5,861 bases of DNA, taken from assembly GCA_030604585.1 (NCBI GenBank), contig JAUVVP010000160.1, positions 1 to 5,861 on the forward strand, written 5' to 3'. The notes beneath the pieces are model-generated. The model made no database searches and was not told where the DNA came from. It saw only the letters and a list, made by a program, of their open reading frames with translations. The stretch comes from Planctomycetota bacterium. Its GTDB lineage: Bacteria > Planctomycetota > Brocadiia > SM23-32. Shown piece by piece: positions 5,787-5,861 of the stretch. Numbering within the stretch: position 1 is the first letter of the stretch; each line of letters opens with the position of its first letter. Made by a program: the position numbers and the translations under genes.

Positions 5787-5820
5787 CCCGCCAGCGGCGG
5801 GGATGCCGCCTCCGGCGGCA
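5787..5820 (+). terminator. Double GC-rich hairpin downstream of the phosphatase gene
   Basis: Two perfect hairpins stand side by side: CCCGCC-AGC-GGCGGG (5787-5801) and TGCCGCC-TCC-GGCGGCA (5804-5820). They begin 13 nt after the stop codon. There is no T-run, so they are a non-classical terminator, an mRNA-stabilising structure or a REP-like intergenic repeat. The first shares its sequence with the motif after the nitroreductase gene (5071-5084). Beyond 5820 to the window end I see no further feature. Confidence 0.4.
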
Positions 5821-5861
5821 GTGACGTTGGTCAGTGGTAGCTGCCTGTAATCCTGCTGATC

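Noticed and set aside
5821..5861. TGTAAT near the right edge as a -10 box
   Set aside because: No -35 box at suitable spacing (TTGGTC is only 13 bp away) and no downstream gene is visible.

Overview
This GC-rich 5.9 kb window reads as ordinary bacterial chromosome. There is no transposase, integrase, phage gene, CRISPR array, tRNA or rRNA. Gene content suggests a Planctomycetota-like or similar environmental bacterium. The clues are a ThuA-like protein, a membrane-anchored tyrosine phosphatase of the 'YRGGQPTAEG...HCRYGADRTGT' type, a PBP2 and short heptamer tandem repeats. This assignment is inference from family recall and needs a database search.

Layout, left to right. (1) nt 2-979 (+): the C-terminal transpeptidase part of penicillin-binding protein 2, cut by the window edge. 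(2) nt 980-1513: a gene-poor convergent region with a small GUGA-capped hairpin and one doubtful 86-residue ORF. (3) nt 1514-3274 (-): a complete recJ, starting at an internal ATG about 9 nt from a TATACT box, which suggests a near-leaderless mRNA. (4) nt 3275-3670: a 396-nt interval with a minus-strand 103-codon ORF whose centre resembles the C-terminal domain of YebC/PmpR regulators; it may be a gene remnant. (5) nt 3671-4324 (+): a ThuA-like protein. (6) nt 4527-5042 (+): a short nitroreductase-family flavoprotein behind the best promoter in the window (TTGACG, 17 bp, TACAAT) and a strong Shine-Dalgarno. (7) nt 5117-5773 (+): a membrane-anchored dual-specificity/tyrosine phosphatase-like protein, possibly co-transcribed with the nitroreductase. 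Its last codons run into a 7-bp tandem repeat, followed by GC-rich hairpins.

How the genes relate: PBP2 serves peptidoglycan synthesis and RecJ serves recombination and repair; they converge and look functionally unlinked. ThuA, nitroreductase and phosphatase share a strand, but nothing in the sequence ties them to one pathway. I did not find a convincing undescribed multi-gene system. The most useful leads are the YebC-like fragment, the Cys/His cluster in the nitroreductase, the repeated hairpin motif downstream of two genes and the heptamer array that closes all three forward frames.
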